Source of the DNA: Streptomyces violaceoruber
Lineage (GTDB): Bacteria; Actinomycetota; Actinomycetes; Streptomycetales; Streptomycetaceae
Length of the DNA: 64,000 nucleotides
Assembly: GCA_000720805.1 (NCBI GenBank)
Contig: JODI01000006.1
Coordinates: 1 to 64,000, forward strand
Direction of reading: 5' to 3'
Of this stretch, positions 18,222-26,327 are shown piece by piece. The notes beneath the pieces were generated by a model, which made no database searches, was not told the DNA's origin, and was given only the letters and a program-made list of their open reading frames with translations. Position 1 is the first letter of the stretch. Each line of letters starts with the position of its first letter. The translations under genes and the position numbers were made by a program.

Positions 18222-19487
18222 TCAGCGGCCGATGACCTCCGGCGCTTCGGGGCCGAAAGAGGGGCGTGCCGCGTCGGTGCCGACGGACGGACCGTGTGCG
18301 CGGCCGCGATCCGGGTCAGTGGACGGGACGCCCGAGCGGCCGCGATCCGCCGTGGCGGACGGGGCGCCCGAGTGGCCGAGCGATGTCGGCCTTCGGTTTC
18401 TGCGTTCGCCCCGGGTTTCGGCGATCAGCAGGTCGACGCAGGCCAGCAGATCCTCTTCCTGGGCGGTACGGCGCATGCGCTGGGCGGCGCTGCCCTCGGC
18501 GAGGGTCGCGTCCGTCAGCGCCTTGACCGTCTCCCAGTCCCCGTGGGCCTCGAGCGCGGGGCGCAGTCGAGCGAGCAGCTTCCGGACGGCCTGCGGCGCG
18601 GGTTGCTCCCGGTGGGTCTCGGGATCCACCAGGGTGCCTTCGAGACCGGACCTGGCCGCCCGCCAGGTGGCGCCGCGCAGCCACTCGTGCCGGCCCTCGC
18701 ACGCCCGTGCACCGCCCGCCCGCAGCCGCCCGCGGGCCTCGGTCACCAGAGCACGGAAGAGTCCGGCGATGAGCACGACGGTCTCCACGCGCGGGCAGGC
18801 GTCACAGATACGGAGTTCCAGCGTCGGCAGATGTGCGGACGGGCGTACGTCGTAGTAGATCATCCCCGGGTCGCTGATGATCCCGGCCCGGACGAGGTCG
18901 CGTACGGCGGCGTCGTACTCGGCCCCGGTCGCGAAACAGCCGGCCGGGCCCGCGGTGGGCCAGCGCTGCCACAGCAGCGTGCGCCAGCTGGCGTATCCGG
19001 TGTCGGAGCCCTGCCAGAACGGGGAGCTGGCGGACATCGCCAGGAGCACGGGCAGCCAGCCGGAGACCGCGCACATCACCTGTACCGCCGTGTCGCGGTC
19101 GGGGATGTCCACATGGACCTGGTCACCGCAGATGAGCTGCTCGTCGGCGACCTTGCCGTATTTCTCGACCATGTGCCGGTAGCGCGCGTTGGGGGTGGGG
19201 TGCGCGGAGGCACCGGGGGCCAGCGGCGCCGTACCCGCGGCCACCACCGCGAGCCCCGCCGAGGAGGCGGCAGCGTCGAGCCGTCGTCTTGTCCTCGCGA
19301 GGTCGGTGTACAGGGCGTGCAGCGACTTGTGCACCCCGCTGTTGGACTCCACGGTGGACTGGTGCAGTTCGGTCGTGAAGTTCCCCCCGGGAAGCCGTCG
19401 CAGGACGGCGGCGGCCCGTGGCACGAGCAGCCCGCTCTCCACCTCCAGGATGTGGAACTCTTCCTCCACTCCGATGCGAATGCTCAC
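18222..19487 (-). CDS. Carboxylate-amine ligase, GCS2/YbdK family
   Basis: A 421-residue ATP-dependent ligase of the glutamate-cysteine ligase 2 family. GVEEEFHILEVESG at the N-terminus and TELHQSTVESNSGVH carry the acidic metal/ATP residues. The AVVAAGTAPLA, CGDQVHVDIPDRD and PTLELRICDACPR blocks are also present. Enzymes of this group join the carboxyl of glutamate or another amino acid to an amine. The last 50 residues are a Ser/Pro/Asp-rich low-complexity tail with repeated DRGRxGxPS units, unusual for the family. GTG 19487 is preceded by AAGGAG. It is the first gene of a probable ligase-amidotransferase-peptidase operon, about 260 bases before the amidotransferase. The amino-acid partner is unknown. 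Confidence 0.83.
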   Translation of the reverse strand: MSIRIGVEEEFHILEVESGLLVPRAAAVLRRLPGGNFTTELHQSTVESNSGVHKSLHALYTDLARTRRRLDAAASSAGLAVVAAGTAPLAPGASAHPTPNARYRHMVEKYGKVADEQLICGDQVHVDIPDRDTAVQVMCAVSGWLPVLLAMSASSPFWQGSDTGYASWRTLLWQRWPTAGPAGCFATGAEYDAAVRDLVRAGIISDPGMIYYDVRPSAHLPTLELRICDACPRVETVVLIAGLFRALVTEARGRLRAGGARACEGRHEWLRGATWRAARSGLEGTLVDPETHREQPAPQAVRKLLARLRPALEAHGDWETVKALTDATLAEGSAAQRMRRTAQEEDLLACVDLLIAETRGERRNRRPTSLGHSGAPSATADRGRSGVPSTDPDRGRAHGPSVGTDAARPSFGPEAPEVIGR

Positions 19488-19790
19488 GATCACTCCTTGA
19501 GGCGCCTGGACGTCTGTCCGTGCCGGGAACGGTCCCTCTCCGGGGTGCGGTGGCTGGATGACCCCCAAGTTCCCAGGACGGCGATCCGTAAGCGCGGCTA
19601 CGCGCGTTTGACGTGGGGGCATCACAGATGAGCGGCGGTTCGCCCGGGGAGTACGTCCACTGGTACCGCGGTACCAGTGGCGGGCGGAAGTGTCGCCCTC
19701 GGTCCCACAGCCGTGGCCGGGCGCCCTCGTAGCGTCGGACACAGACGCCGCGGTGACACCGGGGCCGAGTGCGAGGCGAGGAAGGCCCCC
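19488..19790. other. Divergent intergenic region, ligase and ABC genes
   Basis: 303 bases between the minus-strand GCS2 gene and the plus-strand ABC operon. It holds the 24-bp palindrome at 19658-19681 and ribosome-binding sites at both ends (AAGGAG for the ligase; GAGGAAGG for the ABC gene). No small gene is supported. Confidence 0.5.
19658..19681. promoter_or_regulatory. Perfect 24-bp palindrome upstream of ABC-TCS operon
   Basis: Arms CCACTGGTACCG and CGGTACCAGTGG match over all 24 bases with no spacer. It lies 110 bases before the ABC ATPase start and about 170 bases before the divergent ligase. A perfect 24-mer is very unlikely by chance and is the size of a TetR- or MarR-dimer operator. 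No TetR gene is nearby; the MarR gene at the end of the operon is a candidate. Confidence 0.6.
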
Positions 19791-20720
19791 ATGATCGAAG
19801 CGAGTGAGCTGACGAAGCGGTACGGGGACAAGACGGTGGTCGACCGGTTGAGCTTCACCGTCAAAGCCGGCGAGGTGACCGGCTTCCTGGGTCCCAACGG
19901 CGCGGGCAAGTCCACGACCATGCGCATGATCATCGGCCTGGACTCCCCGACCGGTGGCTCGGTCACCGTCAACGGACGCCGCTACGCCCAGCACGCGGCG
20001 CCCCTGCACGAGATCGGAGCCCTGCTGGAGGCCAAGTCCGTCCACCCGGGGCGCACCGCCTTCAACCACCTGATGGCGCTCGCGTACACCCATGGCATCT
20101 CCCGCCGCCGGGTGGACGAGGTCATCGAGCTGGCCGGGCTCGGCAGCGTGGCCGGCAAGCGCGTGGGCGCCTTCTCGCTCGGCATGGGCCAGCGGCTCGG
20201 CATCGCCGCCGCCCTGCTCGGCGACCCGGCGGTGGTCATGCTCGACGAACCGGTCAACGGCCTCGACCCGGAGGGTGTGCTGTGGGTGCGCAATCTGCTG
20301 TCCGGGCTGGCCGACGAGGGCCGCGCCGTGATGCTCTCCTCGCACCTGATGAGCGAGACCGCGCTGATCGCGGACCATCTGGTGATCATCGGCCGGGGAC
20401 GGCTGCTCGCCGACACCACGGTCGACGCCTTCGTCCAGCAGGCCGGCGGCGGCGGTGTGAGGGTCTCCACCGCCGAGGCCGGGAAGCTGCGTTCGCTGCT
20501 GGCCGCGCCGGACGTGACGATCAGCTCCTCCTCGGCCGAGGAACTGCTGGTCTTCGGGCGCGACGCCCGTGAGATCGGGGCGATCGCCGCCGCGCACGGG
20601 GTGGCGCTGTACGAACTCACCCCGCAGTCCGTCTCCTTGGAGGAGGCGTTCATGGAACTGACCAGCGACGCCGTGGAATACCACAGCGCCCCCGCCGCCC
20701 TCGCCGGAAAGGCCGCCTGA
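19791..20720 (+). CDS. ABC transporter ATP-binding protein
   Basis: A 309-residue nucleotide-binding subunit of a DrrA-like exporter. Walker A GPNGAGKST near residue 40, signature FSLGMGQRLGIAAALL, Walker B VVMLDEPVNGLDPEG, and switch His in SSHLMSE. The extra 90 C-terminal residues are the usual DrrA-type extension. The start ATG 19791 follows GAGGAAGG; an upstream in-frame start at 19677 would run through the 24-bp palindrome region. The TGATG junction joins it to the permease gene by one base. It drives export of a hydrophobic compound or peptide; the substrate is unknown. Confidence 0.92.
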   Translation: MIEASELTKRYGDKTVVDRLSFTVKAGEVTGFLGPNGAGKSTTMRMIIGLDSPTGGSVTVNGRRYAQHAAPLHEIGALLEAKSVHPGRTAFNHLMALAYTHGISRRRVDEVIELAGLGSVAGKRVGAFSLGMGQRLGIAAALLGDPAVVMLDEPVNGLDPEGVLWVRNLLSGLADEGRAVMLSSHLMSETALIADHLVIIGRGRLLADTTVDAFVQQAGGGGVRVSTAEAGKLRSLLAAPDVTISSSSAEELLVFGRDAREIGAIAAAHGVALYELTPQSVSLEEAFMELTSDAVEYHSAPAALAGKAA

Positions 20721-21553
20721 TGACCGCCACGACCCTTTCCCCGGCGCCTGCCCAGAAGGTCGCGCACAAGGTGACCGGCCGCCGGGTGCTGCGCTCGGAG
20801 TGGGCCAAGTTCTGGTCGCTGCGCTCCAGTTGGATCACCCTGGGCGTCGCCCTGCTCCTGCTGATCGCCATCGGCGCGATCGCCGCCGCCACCTACAGCC
20901 CCGACGCCCCCGCCGACAACGGCCCGCCCGGCCGGGGCTCCGGCGTGAGCGACGCGATCAGTGTGGCCCTGACCGGCTCGACCTTCGCCTCCCTGGCCAT
21001 CGGGGTGCTCGGGGTGCTGATCTCCGCCGGCGAGTACAGCACCGGCATGATCCGTTCCACGCTGGCCGCGGTTCCGCGACGGCTGCCCGTCCTTTGGTCG
21101 AAGAGCGCCGTGTTCGGGGTGACCGCGTTCGTCCTGGCCACGGTCGGCGCGCTGGCCGCGTTCCAGCTGGGCGCGATCGGCCTGGACGGCGAGAAGATCG
21201 CGCTGTCCCTCGGCGACGACGGAGTACTGCGCAGCCTGGTCGGCGCGGGCCTCTACCTGGGTCTGGTCGGGGTGTTCGGCGTGGCCCTGGGAGCCCTGGT
21301 CCGCTCCACCGCCGGCGGCATCGCGATCCTGGTCGGCCTCCTGCTCATCCTGTCCGGCCTGACCAGCCTGCTGCCGAACTCCTGGGAGGACACGATCAGC
21401 CCCTACCTCCCCGGCAACGCCGGGTCCGCCATGTACGCCCTGCACGAGTCCGCGAACTCCCTCTCGCCAGGCGCCGGGCTCGCGGTCTTCGCGGGCTGGG
21501 TGGCCCTGGCGCTGGCCGGAGCGGCGTACCGACTGGTCCGCACCGACGCCTGA
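20720..21553 (+). CDS. ABC transporter permease (ABC-2 type)
   Basis: A 277-residue membrane subunit with about six helices. The first is LRSSWITLGVALLLLIAIGA; the last ends in GWVALALAGAAYRLVRTD. The YSTGMIRSTLAAVPRRLPVLWSK amphipathic segment is typical of ABC-2 permeases. It pairs with the preceding ATPase to form a dimeric exporter. One-base stop/start overlap upstream; 11 bases before the histidine kinase, so the four genes form one transcript. Confidence 0.9.
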   Translation: MTATTLSPAPAQKVAHKVTGRRVLRSEWAKFWSLRSSWITLGVALLLLIAIGAIAAATYSPDAPADNGPPGRGSGVSDAISVALTGSTFASLAIGVLGVLISAGEYSTGMIRSTLAAVPRRLPVLWSKSAVFGVTAFVLATVGALAAFQLGAIGLDGEKIALSLGDDGVLRSLVGAGLYLGLVGVFGVALGALVRSTAGGIAILVGLLLILSGLTSLLPNSWEDTISPYLPGNAGSAMYALHESANSLSPGAGLAVFAGWVALALAGAAYRLVRTDA

Positions 21554-21564
21554 CCGGCGAAACG

Positions 21565-22950
21565 ATGACAATGGGTGCCATGAATCCGGAACGGGCGCGG
21601 GCCGCCGCGGACACCGCCCGGGGAACGGCCCTCCCGCCGTCTCCCGGGCTGGAGGCCGTCTGGGCGCACCCGCTCCTGGGCCGTCTGATGCGCGGGCACA
21701 GCCGCCAGCAGCGGCTCGACCGGCGGCATCCCTGGCTGCTCGACACCGCGGTGGTGCTGGCCATCACCCTCGTCAGCCTGCCCGACGTGCTCTCGGGCGG
21801 CGGCCACGACGGTCCCTTCGGGGACAACGGCAACCGCGGTGATCTGCCGACCGCCGTCCTGCTCGGATTCGCCGTCGCTCTCGTCGTGCCGCTGTGGTGG
21901 CGCCGCAGGGCTCCGGTGACCACCTTCTTCGTGATCTCCCTGGTCTCGATCGCCCAGTGGTCACTGGGGATCTGGCAGCAGGCCGGCATCAGCCTGCTCG
22001 TCGCCCTGTACAGCCTCGCCCTGCACGGTTCGCTGCGGGCGCTGGGCTGGGCTTGCCTGGTCACCCTCGCCGAGTTGGTACCGGCCGTCTGTTTCCTGGT
22101 GCCCGTCGAGCATCCGCTGCCCGGCCTCTTCTTCCTGGTGGGGACGGCGACCGCCGCCGTCACCCTCGGTCTCGTGCTCCGTATCCGACGGATGTATCTG
22201 GCGGCCCTGGAGGACCGGACGGCGCGCCTGGAGATAGAGCGCGACCAGCGCGTCCAGCTCACCGCCGCCGCCGAGCGCTCGCGGGTCGCACGCGAGATGC
22301 ACGACATCGTCGGCCACAACCTCTCCGTCATGGTCGGCCTCGCCGACGGCGCCGCGACCCTCGCCGCCCACAGCGACGAGAACTCCGTCGAAGCCCTGCG
22401 GATCATCGGCGACACCGGGCGGCAGGCCATGGGCGAACTGCGCCGCGTGCTGGGCGTTCTGCGTGAGGAGCAGCAGGAGAACGTACGGCTGCTCAGTCCA
22501 CAGCCGGGGATCCGCGACCTCGACGCCCTGTTGGCGCGGGTCCGCGCGGCGGGGCTGACGGTGACCTACCGGACGGTGGGCGATCTCGACGCACTGGGCG
22601 GCGGCGTCCAGCTCACCGTGTACCGCATCATCCAGGAAGCCCTCACCAACACGCTCAGGCACGCCGGGACGGGCTCTGCCGCAGAGGTGACCGTGGCCGC
22701 CGACGGCCGGGAGGTGCGGGTCCGGGTCGCCGACACGGGAACACCGCGCGGGGCGGGCGTACGGACGGAGCGGACCACCGGCACCGGCGAACCCGGGCAC
22801 GGCCTGGTCGGCATCCGCCAGCGGGCCGCCATGTACGGCGGTGACGTGACCATCGGCCCACGCGACACCGGCGACGGATGGATCGTGGACGTGGTCCTCG
22901 ACGTGCCCGCCGCCCCCGCCCTGTCGGTGTCAGGAGAACAGCTGCCATGA
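21565..22950 (+). CDS. Sensor histidine kinase (HisKA_3 type)
   Basis: A 461-residue membrane kinase. Residues about 60-205 contain four to five transmembrane helices with only short outside loops, so it probably senses the membrane or its partner exporter rather than a large ligand. A coiled linker (EDRTARLEIERDQRVQ) leads to the dimerisation helix with phospho-His246 (VAREMHDIVGHNLSVM). The ATPase domain follows, with YRIIQEALTNTLRHA and GHGLVGIRQRAAMYGG. Starts at ATG 21565, 21571 or 21580 are possible; none has a strong ribosome-binding site, so I took the first. The stop overlaps the response-regulator start (ATGA). Confidence 0.9.
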   Translation: MTMGAMNPERARAAADTARGTALPPSPGLEAVWAHPLLGRLMRGHSRQQRLDRRHPWLLDTAVVLAITLVSLPDVLSGGGHDGPFGDNGNRGDLPTAVLLGFAVALVVPLWWRRRAPVTTFFVISLVSIAQWSLGIWQQAGISLLVALYSLALHGSLRALGWACLVTLAELVPAVCFLVPVEHPLPGLFFLVGTATAAVTLGLVLRIRRMYLAALEDRTARLEIERDQRVQLTAAAERSRVAREMHDIVGHNLSVMVGLADGAATLAAHSDENSVEALRIIGDTGRQAMGELRRVLGVLREEQQENVRLLSPQPGIRDLDALLARVRAAGLTVTYRTVGDLDALGGGVQLTVYRIIQEALTNTLRHAGTGSAAEVTVAADGREVRVRVADTGTPRGAGVRTERTTGTGEPGHGLVGIRQRAAMYGGDVTIGPRDTGDGWIVDVVLDVPAAPALSVSGEQLP

Positions 22951-23618
22951 CCACCGTGCTGATCGCCGATGACCAGCCCCTGCAACGCCTCGGCTACCGC
23001 ATGCTCCTGCAGGGCACCCCCGGCCTGACTCCGGTCGGCGAGGCCGACCACGGCGCCGAGGCCGTCCGCCTCGCCGCGGAGCTGCGGCCCGACGTCGTCC
23101 TGATGGACGTACGGATGCCCGGCATGGACGGCATCGAGGCGACCCGCCGCATCGTCGCCGGCGGGGGCCGCACCCGGGTGCTCATCGTGACCACCTTCGA
23201 CCTCGACGAGTACGCCTACGACGGCCTGCGCGCCGGGGCCAGCGGATTCCTCCTCAAGGACGCCCGCCCCGAGGAACTCGTCGCGGGCATCCACGCGGTC
23301 GCCACCGGCGACGCCGTCGTGGCCCCGAGCCTGACCCGACGCCTGCTGGACGCCTACGCCCACCAGGTGCTCGCACCGTCCGGCGCACCCCCGGTCGCCG
23401 CGGATCCCCGACTGCAATCGCTCAGCGACCGCGAACAAGAGGTACTGGTCGCCATCGGCCACGGCTGGACGAACACCGAGATCGCCGAACGACTCGTCCT
23501 CACCGAGTCCACGGTGAAGAAGCACGTCGGCCGGGTCCTCGCCAAGCTCGGCGCGCGGGACCGCATCCAGGCCGTGATCATGGCGTACGACGCGGGGCTG
23601 GTCAGGGCCAAGCCGTAG
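22947..23618 (+). CDS. NarL-family response regulator
   Basis: A 223-residue partner of the preceding kinase. The receiver domain has acidic Asp8/Asp9, phospho-acceptor Asp54 (VVLMDVRMPGMDG), Thr near 86 and Lys in GFLLKDARPEEL. The C-terminal LuxR-type helix-turn-helix is LSDREQEVLVAIGHGW through STVKKHVGRVLAKLGARD. On phosphorylation it should bind DNA as a dimer, most simply to control the ABC exporter in its own operon. CAGGAG precedes ATG 22947, four bases inside the kinase gene. Confidence 0.93.
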   Translation: MTTVLIADDQPLQRLGYRMLLQGTPGLTPVGEADHGAEAVRLAAELRPDVVLMDVRMPGMDGIEATRRIVAGGGRTRVLIVTTFDLDEYAYDGLRAGASGFLLKDARPEELVAGIHAVATGDAVVAPSLTRRLLDAYAHQVLAPSGAPPVAADPRLQSLSDREQEVLVAIGHGWTNTEIAERLVLTESTVKKHVGRVLAKLGARDRIQAVIMAYDAGLVRAKP

Positions 23619-23661
23619 GGCCCTTCTGATGGATGTCACCGCGTCGACCAGGAGGCAAGGC

Positions 23662-24204
23662 ATGATCGGTACGGTGACACCCGGGACGACACGAGGGGGC
23701 GGCGAGGCCGTGAGCGAGCAGGCGGGGATCAGGAACGCGAAGGAGGCCGCGGACCACGAGCTGATTCTCGCGTTCGGACGGCTGCAGGGCGCGGCCAACC
23801 GGCTGGAGTACATCCTCGGGCGGGCCCTGGAGGTGGAGTGCGGGATCAGCCATCTGATGTTCGAGGTCCTGCTGATCCTCGGGCGCGCCGACACTCCGGG
23901 CCTGTCGATGCGGGCCATCGCCCAGGAGCAGGTCCTGACCACGGGGGGCGCCACCCGCCTGGTGGACCGCATGGAGGCGGCGGGTCTGGTGGCGCGCGCG
24001 GAAGCCCCCGACGACCGGCGCGCGAAGCTGGTGCGGCTCACTCCGCTGGGTGAGGAGACGACGGTCCGCGCTTCTCGGGTCCATGTGGAGAACATCCAGC
24101 GGTACTTCGTGGAACCGCTGCCGGCCGAGGACCGTGAGCGGTTCGCGGAGGACCTTCGCATCCTCAGCCACTCGGCCCGGGACAAGTTGCCCCGTCTCCC
24201 CTGA
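23662..24204 (+). CDS. MarR-family transcriptional regulator
   Basis: A 180-residue winged-helix repressor. An N-terminal dimer helix (HELILAFGRLQGAANRLEYIL) comes before the DNA-binding part (MRAIAQEQVLTTGGATRLVDRMEAAGLV) and the wing DDRRAKLVRLTPLGEE. Such proteins leave DNA on binding phenols or on thiol oxidation; I see one Cys (ECGISH, about residue 71) that could be redox-active. ATG 23662 has the near-perfect AGGAGG seven bases upstream; GTG 23710 is an alternative. It lies 44 bases after the response regulator and 150 bases before the DsbA-like operon, whose long inverted repeat is the likely operator. Confidence 0.9.
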   Translation: MIGTVTPGTTRGGGEAVSEQAGIRNAKEAADHELILAFGRLQGAANRLEYILGRALEVECGISHLMFEVLLILGRADTPGLSMRAIAQEQVLTTGGATRLVDRMEAAGLVARAEAPDDRRAKLVRLTPLGEETTVRASRVHVENIQRYFVEPLPAEDRERFAEDLRILSHSARDKLPRLP

Positions 24205-24280
24205 CCTGCGTCTCGACGTCAGCGCCGGTCCGATGACGACCATCACACAGCTGTGACGCAGTTCACAGAGCCGAGGAAAT

Positions 24281-24311
24281 ATCTGACAGGTCAGTTACTG
24301 TTCTGTCAGAT
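24281..24311. promoter_or_regulatory. 31-bp inverted repeat, probable MarR operator over a promoter
   Basis: ATCTGACAG (24281-24289) and CTGTCAGAT (24303-24311) are perfect nine-base arms with a 13-base centre. A nested CTGAC-AG-GTCAG repeat lies in the left arm. A -35-like CTGACA (24283-24288) and a -10-like TCAGAT (24306-24311), 17 bases apart, fall on the two arms. A dimer bound here would block the promoter of the DsbA-like operon 46 bases downstream. Confidence 0.6.
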
Positions 24312-24356
24312 GAATCGCCCGCATCCGGCGGGCGCCGTCCCCTGTCGAGGTCCTCG

Positions 24357-24983
24357 GTGAAGCTCGTCTACGTTTTCGATGCCTACTGCGGCTGGTCGCA
24401 CGGCTTCTCCGGAACGCTGCGCGAGGTCGTCTCCCGCCACCCCGGACTCACGGTGGACGTGGTCTCCGGCGGTCTGTTCACCGGCGAGCGCCGCGTACCG
24501 CTCAGCGGCTTCGGCTACATCGAGAAGGCCAACGCCGACATCAGCCGGATGACCGGTGCCGTCTTCGGCGAGGGGTACCGACGGCTCGCAGCCGAAGGAT
24601 CATTCGTCATGGACTCCGAGGCCGCCGCCCGCGGCGTCGCCGCCCTGCGGCGCAGCGCCCCCGACCGGGCGGTGGAACTCGCCATGGCACTGCAACACGC
24701 CTTCTACGTCGACGGACTCAGCCTGTCCGACCCCGCCACCTATCGGCAACTCGCCGAGGCGGCGGGGCTGGACGCCGACGCCGTGGTGGCCGCCTTCGAG
24801 TCGCCCGACGCCCGGGAAGCGGCCGAGGCCGACTTCCGCCGCGGCGCCGAACTCGGCGTCACCGCCTTCCCCACCCTTGTCGCCGTCGACGGCTCGCGCG
24901 CCGTACCGGTGGCCCGCGGCCACGCCACCGCCGACGAGGTCGACCGCCGCCTCGCTTCGCTCGGCATCCCCCGCACGTCCTGA
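24357..24983 (+). CDS. DsbA-family (FrnE-like) oxidoreductase
   Basis: A 208-residue thioredoxin-fold protein with the long helical insert of the DsbA/HCCA group. The active site near the N-terminus is CGWS (Cys11-Ser14) in DAYCGWSHGF, so only one redox Cys is left. The cis-Pro loop is GVTAFPTLVAVDG. This pattern suits a glutathione/mycothiol-type transferase or isomerase rather than a dithiol oxidase. There is no signal peptide, so it is cytosolic. GTG 24357 follows CGAGG. First gene of a three-gene operon behind the 31-bp repeat. Confidence 0.82.
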   Translation: MKLVYVFDAYCGWSHGFSGTLREVVSRHPGLTVDVVSGGLFTGERRVPLSGFGYIEKANADISRMTGAVFGEGYRRLAAEGSFVMDSEAAARGVAALRRSAPDRAVELAMALQHAFYVDGLSLSDPATYRQLAEAAGLDADAVVAAFESPDAREAAEADFRRGAELGVTAFPTLVAVDGSRAVPVARGHATADEVDRRLASLGIPRTS

Positions 24984-25017
24984 CACGCCACCCGTCACCC
25001 CCTCCCGAGGAGCACCC

Positions 25018-25824
25018 ATGAGCACGCTCTCCTTCACCGTCCTGGACCTCGACTTCCCCGCCGGCACCAAGAACAAGACCGCCACTCTCGTCACCGGTGA
25101 GACCGAGGCCCTGCTCGTCGACGCCGGCTTCACGCGGGCCGACGGCCACCGGCTGGCAGCCGAGGTGCTCGACTCGGGCAAGAAGCTGACCACCGTCGTC
25201 GTCAGTCACGGCGACCCCGACTTCTACTTCGGCGCCGAAGTCCTCGCCGACGCCTTCCCCGACGCCACCTTCGTCGCCACCGACCACGTCATCGAGCACA
25301 TCCAGCACTCCTACGCGGGCAAGCTCAAGGCCTGGGAGGCACTGGGTCCGAACCTGCCCACCCGCCTGGTCGACCTCGAGCCGCTGACCGACGGCCTCAC
25401 CTTCGAGGGGCACCGCTTCGAACTCAAGGGCGGTGGCGCCCAGCTGCCCGACCGCCACTACCTGTGGCAGGCCGAGCACCGCGCCCTCCTGGGCGGCGTG
25501 CTGCTCTTCCAGCAGGAGCACGTCTGGGTCGCCGACACCGCGCAGCCCGAGCAGCGCGCCGCCTGGATCGGCCTGCTGGACGAGATGGCCGCCCTCGACC
25601 CGCAGCTGGTCGTCCCGGGGCACCGCCTGCCCGGCACCCCGGCCGACGCCTCCGCCATCACGGCCACACGGGACTACCTGACCGCCTTCGAGGAGGAGCT
25701 CGGCAAGGCCTCCGACGGGGCCGCGCTGACCGACGCTCTGGTCCGGCGCCACCCCGACCACGGCATGCTGATCGCCGCGCAGATCGGTGCGAAGGTCGCC
25801 AAGGGTGAGATGGCCTGGGGCTGA
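25018..25824 (+). CDS. MBL-fold protein with altered metal site
   Basis: A 268-residue metallo-beta-lactamase-fold protein. The usual HxHxDH zinc motif reads SHGDPDFYFG (His64, Asp66, Asp68, Phe69), so two of three motif histidines are replaced. The downstream ligands are partly kept: GGVLLFQQEHVWVADT and VVPGHRLPGTPADA. Relatives of this Vmh-like kind occur beside MarR/LysR regulators and thiol enzymes. It may bind a single metal or have a different reaction; it could also be a non-catalytic partner. ATG 25018 follows CGAGGAG. Cytosolic, second in the MarR-linked operon, six bases before the NTF2-like gene. Confidence 0.82.
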   Translation: MSTLSFTVLDLDFPAGTKNKTATLVTGETEALLVDAGFTRADGHRLAAEVLDSGKKLTTVVVSHGDPDFYFGAEVLADAFPDATFVATDHVIEHIQHSYAGKLKAWEALGPNLPTRLVDLEPLTDGLTFEGHRFELKGGGAQLPDRHYLWQAEHRALLGGVLLFQQEHVWVADTAQPEQRAAWIGLLDEMAALDPQLVVPGHRLPGTPADASAITATRDYLTAFEEELGKASDGAALTDALVRRHPDHGMLIAAQIGAKVAKGEMAWG

Positions 25825-25829
25825 TCACG

Positions 25830-26288
25830 ATGACCACGAACACAGCGAACACCACGCACACCGCGACATCCGCACCGAGCACCGACTTCGCCGTCTCCGA
25901 CGCCCCCGCCGACGTCGTCCGCCGGCAGTACCTGGCCTCGGCGGCCGGCGACCTGGAGGCCCTGCGCGCCACCCTCGCCCCCGACGTCGAGTGGACGGAG
26001 ATGGCGGGCTTCCCGCTGGCCGGCACCTACCGCACGCCGGACGGCGTCACCTCCCACGTCATGGAGAAACTCGCCCAGGACTGGGACGGGTGGACCGCGC
26101 ACGACGACACCTACGTGGTCGACGGCGAGAACGTCGTCGTCCTCGCCCGTTACACCGCCGCCAACAAGGCGACGGGCAAGCAACTCGCCGTCCGCGTCGC
26201 CCACCACTTCGTCGTCCGCGGCGGAAGGATCGTCCGCTTCGAGCAGTTCGTCGACACCGCGCTCGTCCGCGACGCGATGACGAACTGA
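25830..26288 (+). CDS. NTF2-like (SnoaL) protein
   Basis: A 152-residue cone-shaped alpha+beta barrel. VRRQYLASAAGDLEALRATLAPDVEWTEMAGFPLAGTY is the usual SnoaL opening; the C-terminal strands are VVLARYTA, VRVAHHFVVRGGRIVRFEQFVD. These proteins form small hydrolases, isomerases or binding partners. No catalytic pair can be assigned. The first 25 residues are Thr/Ala-rich and poorly structured. Third gene of the operon with the DsbA-like and MBL-fold genes; together they suggest detoxification or modification of an electrophilic small molecule. Confidence 0.83.
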   Translation: MTTNTANTTHTATSAPSTDFAVSDAPADVVRRQYLASAAGDLEALRATLAPDVEWTEMAGFPLAGTYRTPDGVTSHVMEKLAQDWDGWTAHDDTYVVDGENVVVLARYTAANKATGKQLAVRVAHHFVVRGGRIVRFEQFVDTALVRDAMTN

Positions 26289-26327
26289 GAGACCGCGCCT
26301 CTCCGCCCGACGTGGATCGGACCCGGC

